Shown in pieces: positions 1 through 5,038 of a stretch of DNA of 5,974 nucleotides. Under the pieces are notes generated by a model. That model was not told where the DNA came from and ran no database searches. It worked only from the letters and a program-made list of their open reading frames with translations. The stretch comes from Streptomyces lilacinus (GTDB lineage: Bacteria; Actinomycetota; Actinomycetes; Streptomycetales; Streptomycetaceae): contig KL569505.1 in assembly GCA_000715685.1 (NCBI GenBank), positions 15,251-21,224 on the forward strand, written 5' to 3'. Both the position numbers and the translations under genes were made by a program. Every line of letters starts with the position of its first letter. The first letter of the stretch is position 1.

Positions 1-36
1 CGCCGGACGGGCTGGATGAATCCAGCCCGTCCGGCG
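1..36 (-). terminator. Hairpin terminator downstream of pth
   Basis: Positions 1-16 and 21-36 form a perfect 16-bp inverted repeat around a 4-base loop (TGAA on the plus strand). It lies 15 bases past the pth stop codon in the direction of pth transcription. The stem is very GC-rich. A following U-tract cannot be judged because the window ends here, and streptomycete terminators often lack one. The arm plus the adjoining GTTTGAGG (36-43) resembles a sequence I remember as dispersed between genes in Streptomyces genomes, so it may be one copy of a repeated terminator-like element. The stem would also act on transcripts entering from the left. Confidence 0.75.
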
Positions 37-51
37 TTTGAGGGAGCGGCC

Positions 52-642
52 TCAGCCGTTGTAGACGCCCTGCGCCCGCTCCAACCCGTCCACGATCAAA
101 GACTCCACGGCATCCGCCGCCCGATCGACCTGGTAGTCGAGATCCTTCCGCTCCGTCGACGAGAAGTCCTTCAGCACGAAGTCCGCCACCTGCATGCGCC
201 CCGGCGGCCGGCCGATGCCGAAGCGGACGCGGCAGTAGTCCGGGCCCAAGGCCTTGGTGATGGACTTGAGGCCGTTGTGGCCGTTGTCGCCGCCGCCCAG
301 CTTCAGCCGCAGCGTGCCGTAGTCGATGTCCAGCTCGTCGTGGACGGCGACGATCCGCTCGACCGGCACCTTGTAGAAGTCGCGCAGCGCGGCCGTCGGG
401 CCGCCCGACAGATTCATGAACGACATCGGCTTGGCGACGACCACGCGGCGGCTGGAGGGGCCGGGGGCGCCGAGGCGGCCCTCGACGACCTGGGCCCGGG
501 CCTTGTGGGCCTTGAACTTGGCCCGCATCCGCTCGGCGAGCAGGTCGGCGACCATGAAGCCGACGTTGTGGCGGTTGCCCGCGTACTCCCCGCCGGGGTT
601 GCCGAGGCCCACGATCAGCCAGGGGCTGGAGTCGTCCGTCAT
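52..642 (-). CDS. pth: Peptidyl-tRNA hydrolase (Pth)
   Basis: A 196-residue cytosolic enzyme that cleaves the ester bond of peptidyl-tRNAs released prematurely from ribosomes, freeing tRNA for recharging (EC 3.1.1.29). The family signatures are present in order: GLGNPG at 12-17, NRHNVGF at 23-29, [10 protein letters not shown] at 71-80, VHDEL at 100-104 and GGDNGHNGL at 117-125. By alignment with the E. coli enzyme, the catalytic His is H25, with N15, N77, D102 and N123 as the other active-site residues; all are intact. I chose the ATG at 640-642 because AAGGAGA lies 8 bases upstream. The in-frame TTG at 664-666 and ATG at 646-648 precede or crowd that ribosome-binding site. Length is normal for the family. 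The gene follows rplY by 87 bp with a hairpin in between, and a strong terminator follows it. The rplY-pth pairing is common in bacteria and fits a shared translational role. Confidence 0.97.
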   Translation of the reverse strand: MTDDSSPWLIVGLGNPGGEYAGNRHNVGFMVADLLAERMRAKFKAHKARAQVVEGRLGAPGPSSRRVVVAKPMSFMNLSGGPTAALRDFYKVPVERIVAVHDELDIDYGTLRLKLGGGDNGHNGLKSITKALGPDYCRVRFGIGRPPGRMQVADFVLKDFSSTERKDLDYQVDRAADAVESLIVDGLERAQGVYNG

Positions 643-665
643 CTGCATGTCTCCTTCATACGCCA

Positions 666-703
666 ACCGCCGTCCCGCTCCGGTGAGGGAGCGTGACGGC
701 GGT
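666..703 (-). other. Hairpin between rplY and pth
   Basis: Bases 666-681 and 688-703 form a 16-bp stem with one mismatch and a 6-base loop. On the transcribed minus strand it starts 26 bases after the rplY stop and ends about 10 bases before the pth ribosome-binding site. The run of six Ts in this gap (minus strand, 707-712) comes before the stem, not after it, so this is not a standard intrinsic terminator of rplY. It could be a weak terminator, an mRNA-stability or processing element, or a structure affecting pth translation. The structure is seen directly; the role is inferred. Confidence 0.55.
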
Positions 704-729
704 CGGAAAAAAGAACTACCGGGCGAGGA

Positions 730-1305
730 TCAGGCCTCGGTGCCCTCGGCCTCGGCCGGGGCCTCGGTCGAACCGGCGACGACGTGCAGCACGACGGTCT
801 CGGCGTCGACGGCGAGCGCGACACCGGCCGGCAGGACGACGTCCTTGGCCAGGACGGAGGCGCCGGCCTCCAGGCCCGCGATGGAGACGGTGACGGACTC
901 CGGGATGTGGGTGGCCTCGGCCTCGACCGGCAGGGCGGTCAGGGTGTGCTCGAGCAGGTTGCCGCCGGGGGCCAGGTCGCCCTCGGTCTGGACCGGGACC
1001 TCGACCGTGACGGTCTCGCCGCGCTCGACGACCAGCAGGTCGACGTGCTCGAGGAAGCCCTTGAGGGCGTCACGCTGGACCTGCTTGGGGATGACGAGCT
1101 CGTTGCGGCCCTCGATGTCCAGGGAGAGCAGGACGTTCGGGGTCTTGAGCGCCATCATCAGGTCGTGGCCCGGCAGGGACACGTGGACCGGCTCGCCGCC
1201 GTGACCGTAGATGACACCCGGAACCTGGGCCTCGCGGCGGATGCGGCGGGCGGCGCCCTTGCCGAAGTCGGTACGGACGACGGCGGTGAGCTTGACCTCA
1301 GCCAT
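730..1305 (-). CDS. rplY: 50S ribosomal protein L25, long Ctc/TL5 form
   Basis: A 191-residue protein of the large ribosomal subunit that binds 5S rRNA. It has the two-domain architecture of the general stress protein Ctc (Bacillus) and TL5 (Thermus). The N-terminal L25 domain covers about 1-92, with the conserved basic stretch RRIRREAQVPGVIYG at 20-34 and VQRDALKGFLEHVDL at 76-90. A C-terminal all-beta domain follows at about 97-178, ending in an acidic Ala/Glu tail. Length fits the long form; the short E. coli L25 has about 95 residues. The ATG at 1303-1305 has GAGGAG 6 bases upstream. It is separated from prs by 181 bp containing a terminator-like hairpin, so it probably has its own promoter; a GGGTAAC box upstream is discussed separately. 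pth follows on the same strand. The identification is firm; stress induction is only suggested by the Bacillus homologue. Confidence 0.95.
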   Translation of the reverse strand: MAEVKLTAVVRTDFGKGAARRIRREAQVPGVIYGHGGEPVHVSLPGHDLMMALKTPNVLLSLDIEGRNELVIPKQVQRDALKGFLEHVDLLVVERGETVTVEVPVQTEGDLAPGGNLLEHTLTALPVEAEATHIPESVTVSIAGLEAGASVLAKDVVLPAGVALAVDAETVVLHVVAGSTEAPAEAEGTEA

Positions 1306-1337
1306 GGTGCACTCCTCGTGAACAGTTGTGGTGGACG

Positions 1338-1344
1338 GTTACCC
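1338..1344 (-). promoter_or_regulatory. Possible SigB-type -10 box for rplY
   Basis: Read on the minus strand, these bases are GGGTAAC, the form of the -10 element used by SigB-family stress sigma factors (about GGGTAT/C). A start a few bases downstream would give a leader of about 25 bases including the rplY ribosome-binding site. I find no matching -35 (GTTT-like or GNNTN at 14-16 bases spacing), and no housekeeping promoter stands out in this gap either. This is a weak candidate, motivated by ctc being a classic SigB target in Bacillus. Confidence 0.2.
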
Positions 1345-1392
1345 GGCCCACGACAGGCCTGCTACGAAGAGCGCGTCGATAACGGACCGCCG

Positions 1393-1425
1393 GCACCTGC
1401 TTTCGCCTGCTTGCGAAAACGGTGC
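1393..1425 (-). other. Small nested hairpin in prs-rplY gap
   Basis: TTTCGC (1401-1406) pairs with GCGAAA (1413-1418) around a 6-base loop. The flanking GCACC (1393-1397) and GGTGC (1421-1425) extend the stem after short internal bulges. It directly follows the larger prs terminator stem on the minus strand and may be a second part of a tandem termination or RNA-stability structure. Only the pairing is observed. Confidence 0.35.
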
Positions 1426-1473
1426 GGCCTCCCTCGCCGAGCAACTCGAGGAGTCTACCCGGCGGGGGAGGCC
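1426..1473 (-). terminator. Probable terminator of prs
   Basis: GGCCTCCCTCGCCG (1426-1439) pairs with 1460-1473 over 14 bp with a single non-Watson-Crick position. The 20-base loop contains a CTCGAG palindrome. It begins 13 bases past the prs stop codon in the direction of transcription and is followed by GCACCGTTTTCG on the minus strand, a short T-run offset by 6 bases. Position and stem strength support termination or attenuation between prs and rplY. Confidence 0.6.
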
Positions 1474-1486
1474 GTCCAGAAATCGA

Positions 1487-2464
1487 TCAGCCCAGCTCGT
1501 CGAAGAGGCTGGTGACCGAGCCGTCCTCGAAGACCTCGCGCACGGCGCGGGCGATCGTCGGCGCGATCGACAGCACCGTGATCTTGTCGAGCTCGAGCTC
1601 GTTCGGGGTCGGCAGGGTGTTGGTGAAGACGAACTCGCTGACCTTCGAGTTCTTCAGGCGGTCCGCGGCCGGACCCGACAGCACACCGTGCGTCGCCGTC
1701 ACGATGACGTCGGCGGCGCCGTGCGCGAAGAGCGCGTCGGCGGCGGCGCAGATGGTGCCACCGGTGTCGATCATGTCGTCGACGAGCACGCAGACGCGAC
1801 CCTTGACGTCACCGACGACCTCGTGGACGGTCACCTGGTTGGCGACGTCCTTGTCGCGGCGCTTGTGGACGATCGCCAGCGGCGCGCCCAGACGGTCGCA
1901 CCAGCGGTCGGCGACGCGCACGCGGCCGGCGTCGGGGGAGACGACGGTCAGCTTGTCGCGGTCGACCTTGGCGCCCACGTAGTCGGCGAGGATCGGCAGC
2001 GCGAACAGGTGGTCCACCGGGCCGTCGAAGAAGCCCTGGATCTGGTCGGTGTGCAGGTCGACCGTGAGGAGCCGGTCGGCGCCGGCGGTCTTCATCAGGT
2101 CCGCGATGAGGCGGGCGGAGATGGGCTCGCGGCCGCGGTGCTTCTTGTCCTGACGGGCGTAGCCGTAGAACGGCAGGATCACGGTGATGCTCCGCGCGGA
2201 GGCCCGCTTCAGAGCGTCGATCATGATCAGCTGCTCCATGACCCACTTGTTGATGGGGGCCGTGTGGCTCTGCATCAGGAAGCAGTCGGCGCCGCGCGCG
2301 GACTCCTGGAAGCGGACGTAGATCTCACCGTTGGCGAAGTCGAAGGCCTTGGTCGGGACCAGGCCGACGCCCAGCTGGTGCGCGACCTCCTCGGCAAGCT
2401 CGGGGTGGGCGCGGCCGGAGAAGAGCATCAGCTTCTTCTCGCCGGTCGTCTTGATCCCGGTCAC
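1487..2464 (-). CDS. prs: Ribose-phosphate pyrophosphokinase (PRPP synthetase)
   Basis: A 325-residue cytosolic enzyme transferring pyrophosphate from ATP to ribose 5-phosphate to give PRPP (EC 2.7.6.1), the precursor of purines, pyrimidines, NAD, histidine and tryptophan. It is a class I synthetase with two tandem phosphoribosyltransferase-like folds. Visible motifs are FANGEIYVR at 43-51, the ATP-binding region YARQDKKHRGREPIS at 102-116, DLHTDQIQGFF at 136-146 with the metal-binding His at 138, SPDAGRVRVADRW at 176-188, the flexible catalytic loop KRRD at 201-204, and the PRPP-binding loop VDDMIDTGGT at 228-237. All key residues are present and the length is typical. The GTG at 2462-2464 is preceded by AAGGAGA with 8 bases spacing, and the protein start MTGIKTTGEKK matches streptomycete homologues as I remember them. 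The reading frame stays open upstream to 2737, but that part overlaps glmU and is not PRPP-synthetase-like. It lies 73 bp after glmU, so co-transcription is likely. Confidence 0.97.
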   Translation of the reverse strand: MTGIKTTGEKKLMLFSGRAHPELAEEVAHQLGVGLVPTKAFDFANGEIYVRFQESARGADCFLMQSHTAPINKWVMEQLIMIDALKRASARSITVILPFYGYARQDKKHRGREPISARLIADLMKTAGADRLLTVDLHTDQIQGFFDGPVDHLFALPILADYVGAKVDRDKLTVVSPDAGRVRVADRWCDRLGAPLAIVHKRRDKDVANQVTVHEVVGDVKGRVCVLVDDMIDTGGTICAAADALFAHGAADVIVTATHGVLSGPAADRLKNSKVSEFVFTNTLPTPNELELDKITVLSIAPTIARAVREVFEDGSVTSLFDELG

Positions 2465-2504
2465 AGCACAGTCTCCTTGGATGTCGCTTTGTGTGCGCTT
2501 ATCA

Positions 2505-2528
2505 CGGTACGCCCCGCACGGCGTGCCG
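2505..2528 (-). other. Hairpin between glmU and prs
   Basis: CGGTACGCC (2505-2513) pairs with GGCGTGCCG (2520-2528), 9 bp with one G-U type pair and a 6-base loop. It starts 9 bases after the glmU stop and ends about 26 bases before the prs ribosome-binding site. No T-run follows, so read-through into prs is expected. It may set glmU:prs ratios or protect the upstream message; this is inference from structure only. Confidence 0.4.
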
Positions 2529-2537
2529 GTGTCACGG

Positions 2538-3995
2538 TCACTGCTCGCCGTCGGTGTCCCGACGAGCGGCTTCGGCGGCCTCGGCGGCCGCGCTTCCCGG
2601 GCGCTTGCGCGCCACCCAACCCTCGATATTCCGCTGCTGGCCACGTGCGACGGCCAGCGAACCCGGGGGCACATCCTTGGTGATGACGGAGCCGGCGGCG
2701 GTGTAAGCGCCGTCCCCGATCGTGACCGGAGCCACAAACATGTTGTCCGACCCGGTACGGCAGTGCGAACCGATCGTGGTGTGGTGCTTGGCCACGCCGT
2801 CGTAGTTCACGAAGACGCTCGCGGCGCCGATGTTCGTGTACTCGCCGATGGTCGCGTCGCCGACGTACGACAGGTGCGGGACCTTGGTGCCGACACCGAT
2901 CCGGGCGTTCTTCATCTCGACGTACGCCCCCGCCTTGGACTTCGCGCCGAGGCGCGTGCCGGGCCGCAGGTAGGCGTACGGGCCGACGGTGGCGCCCTCG
3001 CCGATGACGGCGGAGTCGGCGACGGTGTTGTCCACGCGGGCGCCCGTGCCGACGGTGGTGTCCGTCAGGCGGGTGTTCGGCCCGACCTCGGCGCCGCCGG
3101 CCACGTGGGTGGCGCCCAGCAGCTGGGTGCCGGGCTGGACCAGCGCGTCCGGCTCGAAGGTCACGGTGACGTCGACCCACGTCGTCGCCGGGTCCACGAC
3201 CGTCACGCCGCTCATCATCGCGGCGTGCAGCAGGCGCTCGTTGAGCAGCTTGCGGGCCTCGGCGAGCTGGACGCGGTTGTTGATGCCCAGGATCTCGCGG
3301 TGGTCGTCCGCCACGGCCGCGCCGACGCGGTGGCCGGCCTCGCGCAGGATGCCGAGGACGTCCGTCAGGTACTCCTCGCCCTGGCTGTTGTCCGTGCGCA
3401 CCTTGCCGAGGGCGTCGGTCAGCAGCTTGGCGTCGAACGCGAACACCCCGGAGTTGATCTCGCGGATCGCGCGCTGGGCGTCGGTGGCGTCCTTGTGCTC
3501 GACGATCGCGGTGACCGCGCCCGTCGCCTCGTCCCGCACGATGCGGCCGTAGCCGGTGGAGTCGGGCACCTCGGCGGACAGCACGGTGACGGCGTTGCCG
3601 TCGGCGGCGTGGGTGTCGGACAGCCGCTTGAGGGTCTCCCCGGTGAGCAGCGGGGTGTCGCCGCAGACGACGATCACGGTGCCGTCGAGGGCGATGCCGC
3701 TGTTCGACAGCTCCTCGAGGCCCATGCGCACGGCGTGACCGGTGCCGTTCTGCTCGTACTGGACGGCGGTGCGCACGGCGGGGTCGATCTCGGCCAGGTG
3801 CGCGGAGACCTTCTCGCGGGCGTGGCCGACGATGACGACGAGGTGCTCGGGGGCGAGCTCGCGGGAGGCGGCGACGACGTGCCCGACGAGGGAGCGGCCG
3901 CAGATCGCGTGCAGGACCTTGGGGGTCGTGGACTTCATGCGGGTGCCCTCACCCGCTGCGAGGACGACGACGGCTGCCGGGCGGTTGGCGCTCAC
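2538..3995 (-). CDS. glmU: Bifunctional UDP-GlcNAc pyrophosphorylase / GlcN-1-P acetyltransferase
   Basis: A 485-residue cytosolic enzyme catalysing the last two steps to UDP-N-acetylglucosamine, the precursor of peptidoglycan: acetylation of glucosamine-1-phosphate (EC 2.3.1.157), then uridylylation (EC 2.7.7.23). The N-terminal nucleotidyltransferase domain (about 6-240) has [15 protein letters not shown] at 12-26, NGTGHA at 83-88 and CGDTP at 111-115, with D113 and N239 as expected Mg ligands. The C-terminal left-handed beta-helix (about 260-460) has hexapeptide repeats and [11 protein letters not shown] at 371-381; H374 aligns with the catalytic base, the same number as in M. tuberculosis GlmU. 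An Ala-rich charged tail ends it. I chose the GTG at 3993-3995, which has GAAGGG 7 bases upstream and gives the usual [16 protein letters not shown] start. An in-frame GTG at 4026-4028 would add 11 residues and lacks a ribosome-binding site. It is preceded by the tRNA-Gln terminator and a likely promoter, so it heads the glmU-prs unit. Confidence 0.97.
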   Translation of the reverse strand: MSANRPAAVVVLAAGEGTRMKSTTPKVLHAICGRSLVGHVVAASRELAPEHLVVIVGHAREKVSAHLAEIDPAVRTAVQYEQNGTGHAVRMGLEELSNSGIALDGTVIVVCGDTPLLTGETLKRLSDTHAADGNAVTVLSAEVPDSTGYGRIVRDEATGAVTAIVEHKDATDAQRAIREINSGVFAFDAKLLTDALGKVRTDNSQGEEYLTDVLGILREAGHRVGAAVADDHREILGINNRVQLAEARKLLNERLLHAAMMSGVTVVDPATTWVDVTVTFEPDALVQPGTQLLGATHVAGGAEVGPNTRLTDTTVGTGARVDNTVADSAVIGEGATVGPYAYLRPGTRLGAKSKAGAYVEMKNARIGVGTKVPHLSYVGDATIGEYTNIGAASVFVNYDGVAKHHTTIGSHCRTGSDNMFVAPVTIGDGAYTAAGSVITKDVPPGSLAVARGQQRNIEGWVARKRPGSAAAEAAEAARRDTDGEQ

Positions 3996-4032
3996 GGGTG
4001 TGCCCTTCGGCTTCGAGGGGGTGGACACCCGC

Positions 4033-4038
4033 AGGATA
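4033..4038 (-). promoter_or_regulatory. Possible -10 element of the glmU promoter
   Basis: On the minus strand these bases are TATCCT, a good match to the vegetative -10 consensus, lying between the tRNA-Gln terminator and glmU. The -35 region about 17 bases upstream (around GTTTCG) is a poor match. Transcription would start near 4026-4028, giving a leader of roughly 30 bases to the preferred glmU start, or a leaderless message from the alternative upstream GTG. Confidence 0.4.
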
Positions 4039-4067
4039 CCGGGGCGTAAGAGAGCCGAAACGCGCGC

Positions 4068-4094
4068 GGGTCCCGACCTGGGAGGTCAGGACCC
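4068..4094 (-). terminator. Hairpin terminator after tRNA-Gln
   Basis: GGGTCCCGACCT (4068-4079) pairs with AGGTCAGGACCC (4083-4094), a 12-bp stem with one G-U type pair and a GGG/CCC triloop. It lies 18 bases beyond the tRNA 3' end, and on the minus strand is followed by GCGCGCGTTTCGG with only a three-T run. Position and stem strength fit termination of the tRNA transcript and insulation of glmU. Confidence 0.7.
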
Positions 4095-4112
4095 GGAGAA
4101 TCGAACTTTAAG

Positions 4113-4185
4113 CTCCGCCGCCAGGACTCGAACCCGGACCGAAGAGCACCAAAAGCTCCCGTGCTGCCAATTACACTACGGCGGA
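4113..4185 (-). tRNA. tRNA-Gln, anticodon UUG
   Basis: A full cloverleaf can be folded. The acceptor stem is TCCGCCG/CGGCGGA (7 bp). The D-arm is GTGT/GCAC with an 8-base loop, and the anticodon stem GGAGC/GCTCT encloses the 7-base loop TTTTGGT, giving anticodon TTG at positions 34-36. The variable loop has 5 bases, and the T-arm is CCGGG/CCTGG around TTCGAGT. The discriminator base is G73, as expected for glutamine. CCA is not encoded; GCTTAAAG follows, so CCA must be added after transcription. UUG reads CAA, the rare glutamine codon in GC-rich actinomycetes, and may also read CAG by wobble. Only 23 bp separate its 5' end from the stop codon of the upstream gene, so its promoter must lie inside that gene or be shared with it. 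Confidence 0.96.
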
Positions 4186-4200
4186 TAGCAGGCCAAACAG

Positions 4201-4218
4201 GACGATCTCTAGATCGTC
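4201..4218 (-). repeat. Palindrome spanning the stop codon upstream of tRNA-Gln
   Basis: GACGATC (4201-4207) and GATCGTC (4212-4218) form a perfect 7-bp inverted repeat around TCTA, which contains the TAG stop (minus strand) of the helix-turn-helix gene. It ends 15 bases before the tRNA 5' end. On the minus strand it is followed by CTGTTTGG. It could be a weak terminator or an RNA structure used in processing; it is short and may have no function. Confidence 0.45.
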
Positions 4219-4883
4219 GCGCTGGCCCCCACCACTATGCCGTACCACCAGCCTTCGATGCGACGGTAGAGGTCGGCGCTTTTGTGCACGTCCACAACGA
4301 GGCAGCCGTGGTAACCCTCGCCCACATTCTTGCGGACCGTTTTCGGGTTGTGCTTCTTGAGCGTCGTCTTCCTCAGGGTGGTGACGTCGACGCCGACGAG
4401 GTCAGCCCAGAACCTCTCGGCTCCCATGACGTCCGCGCTCTCGTGGATCATTACGCGGAACTGGATCCGGTCGGGCTGCACCCGGAGCAGTGCCAGCCAC
4501 GCCACGTACAGCCGGATCATGTCGGGATCGCTGTTGACGAACGTGACGCGCTCGCTGAGCCGGTGCGGTTTGCTTTTCGAGCCCTCGGACCAGTAGAGCC
4601 CGACTCCGACCAGGAACAGCTCGCGGTCGGTCATCCGGCCGATCTCGTGCGCCGCCTCCAGCTTTGTCCCGATCTGCTTGATCGTCCGTGCTCGCCGGTG
4701 AGGGGCCCATCGGGCCTCCTGCATCTCGTGCATCTGCTCCGGCGTCTTCTGCGGCTTCGGCAGGTCCCGCATCCACAACGACACCGAGCTCTTCGCCACG
4801 CCCAGCTCGGCGACGATCTCGTCGTAGGTCTTCCCGGTCAGCCGTAGCTCGCGGGCTCTGGCGCGCATGTCTGGTTTTGCCAT
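4209..4883 (-). CDS. Helix-turn-helix protein with LAGLIDADG-like C-terminal region, function unknown
   Basis: A 224-residue soluble protein; I recognise the type but know no assigned function. Residues 7-41 form a helix-turn-helix of the resolvase/homeodomain-like kind (LRLTGKTYDEIVAELGVAKS followed by SVSLWMRDLP). A basic linker at 58-76 follows. Residues 88-224 look like a single-motif LAGLIDADG fold: ELFLVGVGLYWSEGSK at 88-103, with E100 in the place of the acidic catalytic residue, then VTFVNSDPDMIRLYVAWL at 113-130, IHESADVMGAERFWADLVGV at 146-165, and a basic stretch TTLKKHNPKTVRKN at 173-186 ending in LYRRIEGWW. The ATG at 4881-4883 has GAGG 8 bases upstream; the GTG at 4902-4904 has no such site. 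It is adjacent to tRNA-Gln and divergent from the kinase. Codons such as AAA, ATA, GTT, AGA, CTA and TTG are commoner than in glmU or prs, hinting at acquired DNA. It could be a regulator or a degenerate homing nuclease. That it is a real gene is near certain; the fold assignment is inference. Confidence 0.85.
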   Translation of the reverse strand: MAKPDMRARARELRLTGKTYDEIVAELGVAKSSVSLWMRDLPKPQKTPEQMHEMQEARWAPHRRARTIKQIGTKLEAAHEIGRMTDRELFLVGVGLYWSEGSKSKPHRLSERVTFVNSDPDMIRLYVAWLALLRVQPDRIQFRVMIHESADVMGAERFWADLVGVDVTTLRKTTLKKHNPKTVRKNVGEGYHGCLVVDVHKSADLYRRIEGWWYGIVVGASATI

Positions 4884-4969
4884 GGCTGCAGCCTCGCCTC
4901 GCACGCCAGGCGGAGGGGCGCATACCGGATCGATTCACCAGTTCGAGCGAAGATTGTCTGACTCGACCA

Positions 4970-5002
4970 CGTGTGCGCGTCGATGAGGCTGTCGTGCACA
5001 CG
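4970..5002. repeat. Spaced inverted repeat in the divergent promoter region
   Basis: CGTGTGC (4970-4976) and GCACACG (4996-5002) are perfect 7-base inverted arms with a 19-base spacer. They lie 37 bases upstream of the kinase start and about 90 bases from the divergent helix-turn-helix gene. The arms are centred about 20 bases apart, roughly two helical turns, a geometry that suits dimeric regulators. This could be an operator for the partner response regulator or for the divergent protein, but short inverted repeats arise easily in GC-rich DNA. The rest of this 134-bp gap shows no other convincing element. Confidence 0.3.
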
Positions 5003-5025
5003 CGAAAACCGGTGGCCCCCGCCCG

Positions 5026-5031
5026 TAGTCT
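5026..5031 (+). promoter_or_regulatory. Probable -10 element, leaderless promoter of the kinase
   Basis: TAGTCT is a good vegetative -10 match and ends exactly 7 bases before the A of the ATG at 5039, so transcription would begin at or next to the start codon. No purine-rich ribosome-binding site lies at a usable distance; GGGTGG ends one base before the ATG. Both facts point to a leaderless mRNA, common in actinobacteria. No clear -35 is seen at 16-18 bases upstream. Confidence 0.55.
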
Positions 5032-5038
5032 GGGTGGT

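Noticed and set aside
643..666. Longer Pth start at the TTG (664-666) or the ATG at 646-648
   Set aside because: The TTG lies upstream of the ribosome-binding site and inside the hairpin; the ATG is only 2 bases from the GGAG core, too close. The ATG at 640-642 has 8-base spacing.
1328..2683. Plus-strand open frame (451 codons) opposite prs
   Set aside because: It lies over a fully conserved Prs on the other strand, has a low-complexity translation and no family motif.
2465..2737. N-terminal extension of Prs to an upstream start
   Set aside because: The upstream part overlaps the glmU 3' end, is not PRPP-synthetase-like, and the GTG at 2464 has an ideal ribosome-binding site.
2331..4049. 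Long plus-strand open frame (572 codons) opposite glmU and the start of prs
   Set aside because: It is an antisense shadow: GC-rich coding DNA keeps the opposite strand open. Its translation is Gly/Val/Asp/Arg-rich with no recognisable domain, while the minus strand encodes complete GlmU.
4113..4920. Possible integrated element using tRNA-Gln as attachment site, with the HTH gene as cargo
   Set aside because: Integrases that use tRNA genes normally leave the element beyond the tRNA 3' end, which here is core glmU. I found no second copy of the tRNA 3' segment (only a 7-base CGCCAGG match near 4904) and no integrase gene.
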